Of a stretch of DNA of 64,000 bases, positions 62,946 to 64,000 are shown piece by piece. The notes beneath the pieces are model-generated. The model worked only from the letters and a program-made list of their open reading frames with translations. It had not been told where the DNA came from and searched no databases. The number at the start of each line of letters is the position of its first letter. Positions within the stretch are counted from its first letter, which is position 1. The stretch lies in NCBI GenBank assembly GCA_022316685.1, contig JAKJHU010000023.1:3751692-3815691 (forward strand). Reading direction: 5' to 3'. This DNA comes from Progne subis subis. Taxonomy: Eukaryota > Chordata > Aves > Passeriformes > Hirundinidae. A program made the position numbers and the translations under genes.

Positions 62946-64000
62946 GTAATTTAGTAATATGAGGGAAAGTCGTAATTCAAAACTTTCTTTGTGTGCTATG
63001 TTTTCCAGTTCCTGAAACTCTGAGGACAAAGAATGCAGCAAAAGAACCTCAGGAAAAAGAAACAAACAAACAAACAAACACCCTGGATTCTATGAACCAG
63101 GATCAAAAGCTGGGATCAGAAGTACAACATCCTCTGCAGATGACTAGAGACTTTAACAAACTCAGTTATAAACCACTAACTTCAGAATAAATACAGAGGA
63201 TAAAAGAAGTGACATGCGTCACAAGAGTTAGACTGTGAGGAATGAAAATACTTGGTCAAATTTCACTCAAAAATATCCATTTCCTCTGCCAACATATATT
63301 ACTCGGATATTTTTCCAATGTTTTGCAAAATGTGTTCAACAAAACCTCCATGCCCAGGTTCAAATTAATCTTTAAAAAGACAGCCAATCAGTACTTACTA
63401 GATTCAGTACTTATTAGATTCAGTATGACACTCACAGACTGATGTATCTTGATTGTCCTTAACAACATTAATTAACTTTACAGTAAAAACATAACCACAC
63501 AGAAATATACCTTTTAAAAAGGGACATGCATTTTCAAATGACATATGTCACAAAATACTTCACTATATTCTGACTGTATTTAGACATGACCAGCAACACG
63601 AGAATTTGTCACCAGATAACTAAGAAGGTGGTGGACGTGACTCTGAAATTAAAGATTCATCTTTGCTTATCCAAGAAAAAGAGATCAAAGAATGTTGTTT
63701 AATCAAAATTCTACTTAAAAATGCAGCTTTGAAACTATACAGACCGGATTTTAGAGAACTAAGTGCAGCATGTGCAATAACTATGTACCAAGTATGTACT
63801 GGAAAGAGTACTGGTATTAGCAGCAAGCATAGTGTGTGACTGGTATTCTGTCCATAAAGGATAAATATTCACAGTTGATAAAGTAACCAAGTCTTGTTTA
63901 ATCTTTCTTTCCAAAGGAAATTATCCTCTGTCTTTCTCATAGAGGCAACAGTTGCTACTAAACTCCGTATCTCAGTTTCCTTGTTTTTCCACTATCTGAA
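62946..64000. other. Unique DNA, no gene recognised
   Basis: Holds a short (AAAC)5 run at 63059-63081 and a 16-bp tandem duplication at 63389-63420. No gene recognised up to the window edge. Confidence 0.45.
63389..63425 (+). repeat. 16-bp tandem duplication
   Basis: CAGTACTTACTAGATT (63389-63404) is followed by CAGTACTTATTAGATT (63405-63420) and the start of a third copy (CAGTA). Confidence 0.95.

Overview
The window reads as AT-rich, intergenic or deep-intronic vertebrate DNA, most likely from a bird. The evidence for a bird is a set of CR1 (chicken repeat 1) LINE remnants with the characteristic 3' tail wording (about 14305, 16200, 31200 and 55560), an ERVL-type long terminal repeat of the kind common in neoavian genomes (44150-45466), and inside it a second LTR resembling passerine ERVK/ERV1 solo LTRs. 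No Alu, B1/B2 or LINE-1 sequence was recognised. The passerine assignment rests on recall of repeat families and was not checked by alignment.

No protein-coding gene, convincing exon, tRNA, rRNA or known ncRNA was recognised on either strand. Every open frame is short (160 codons or fewer). The longest are translated microsatellites (7476-7958, 8099-8566), antisense shadows of transposons (15542-15997, 44305-44649, 55342-55542), or unrecognisable frames expected by chance in AT-rich DNA. There is no bacterial-type operon, CRISPR array or phage module.

Layout: 1-8.5 kb is unique AT-rich sequence with a trinucleotide array (794), a TTTTG array (4717), and a composite GGGGAA/AAAAAT/AAAAG array (7511-7849) followed by an AAAC array (8310-8465). 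8.5-18 kb holds an (AC)n-A45 tract (12953), one clear and one possible CR1 3' end (14211-14366), a decayed CR1 with reverse-transcriptase remnants (15375-16260), and TG/TA and GTTT arrays (16825-17126). 18-31 kb is mostly unique, with an old CR1-L3-like fragment (21225-21425), GAA and ATT arrays, and two GC-richer blocks of unknown nature (24420-24840, 27310-27500). 31-44 kb has one CR1 3' end (31078-31258), homopolymers and small tandem duplications. 44-46 kb is the nested LTR-in-LTR. 46-64 kb is mostly unique and includes several stretches that look like conserved noncoding or enhancer-type sequence (47160-47460, 50570-50720, 56400-56700, 57740-58010), a CR1 3' fragment (55240-55612) and a CR1 endonuclease-domain fragment (62686-62945).

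No genes are seen to work together here. The best-supported content is a record of retroelement insertions and microsatellite growth. The most interesting but unproven possibility is that the unique stretches rich in homeodomain-, POU- and SOX-like motifs are long-range enhancers of a gene outside the window. No previously undescribed biological system could be supported.
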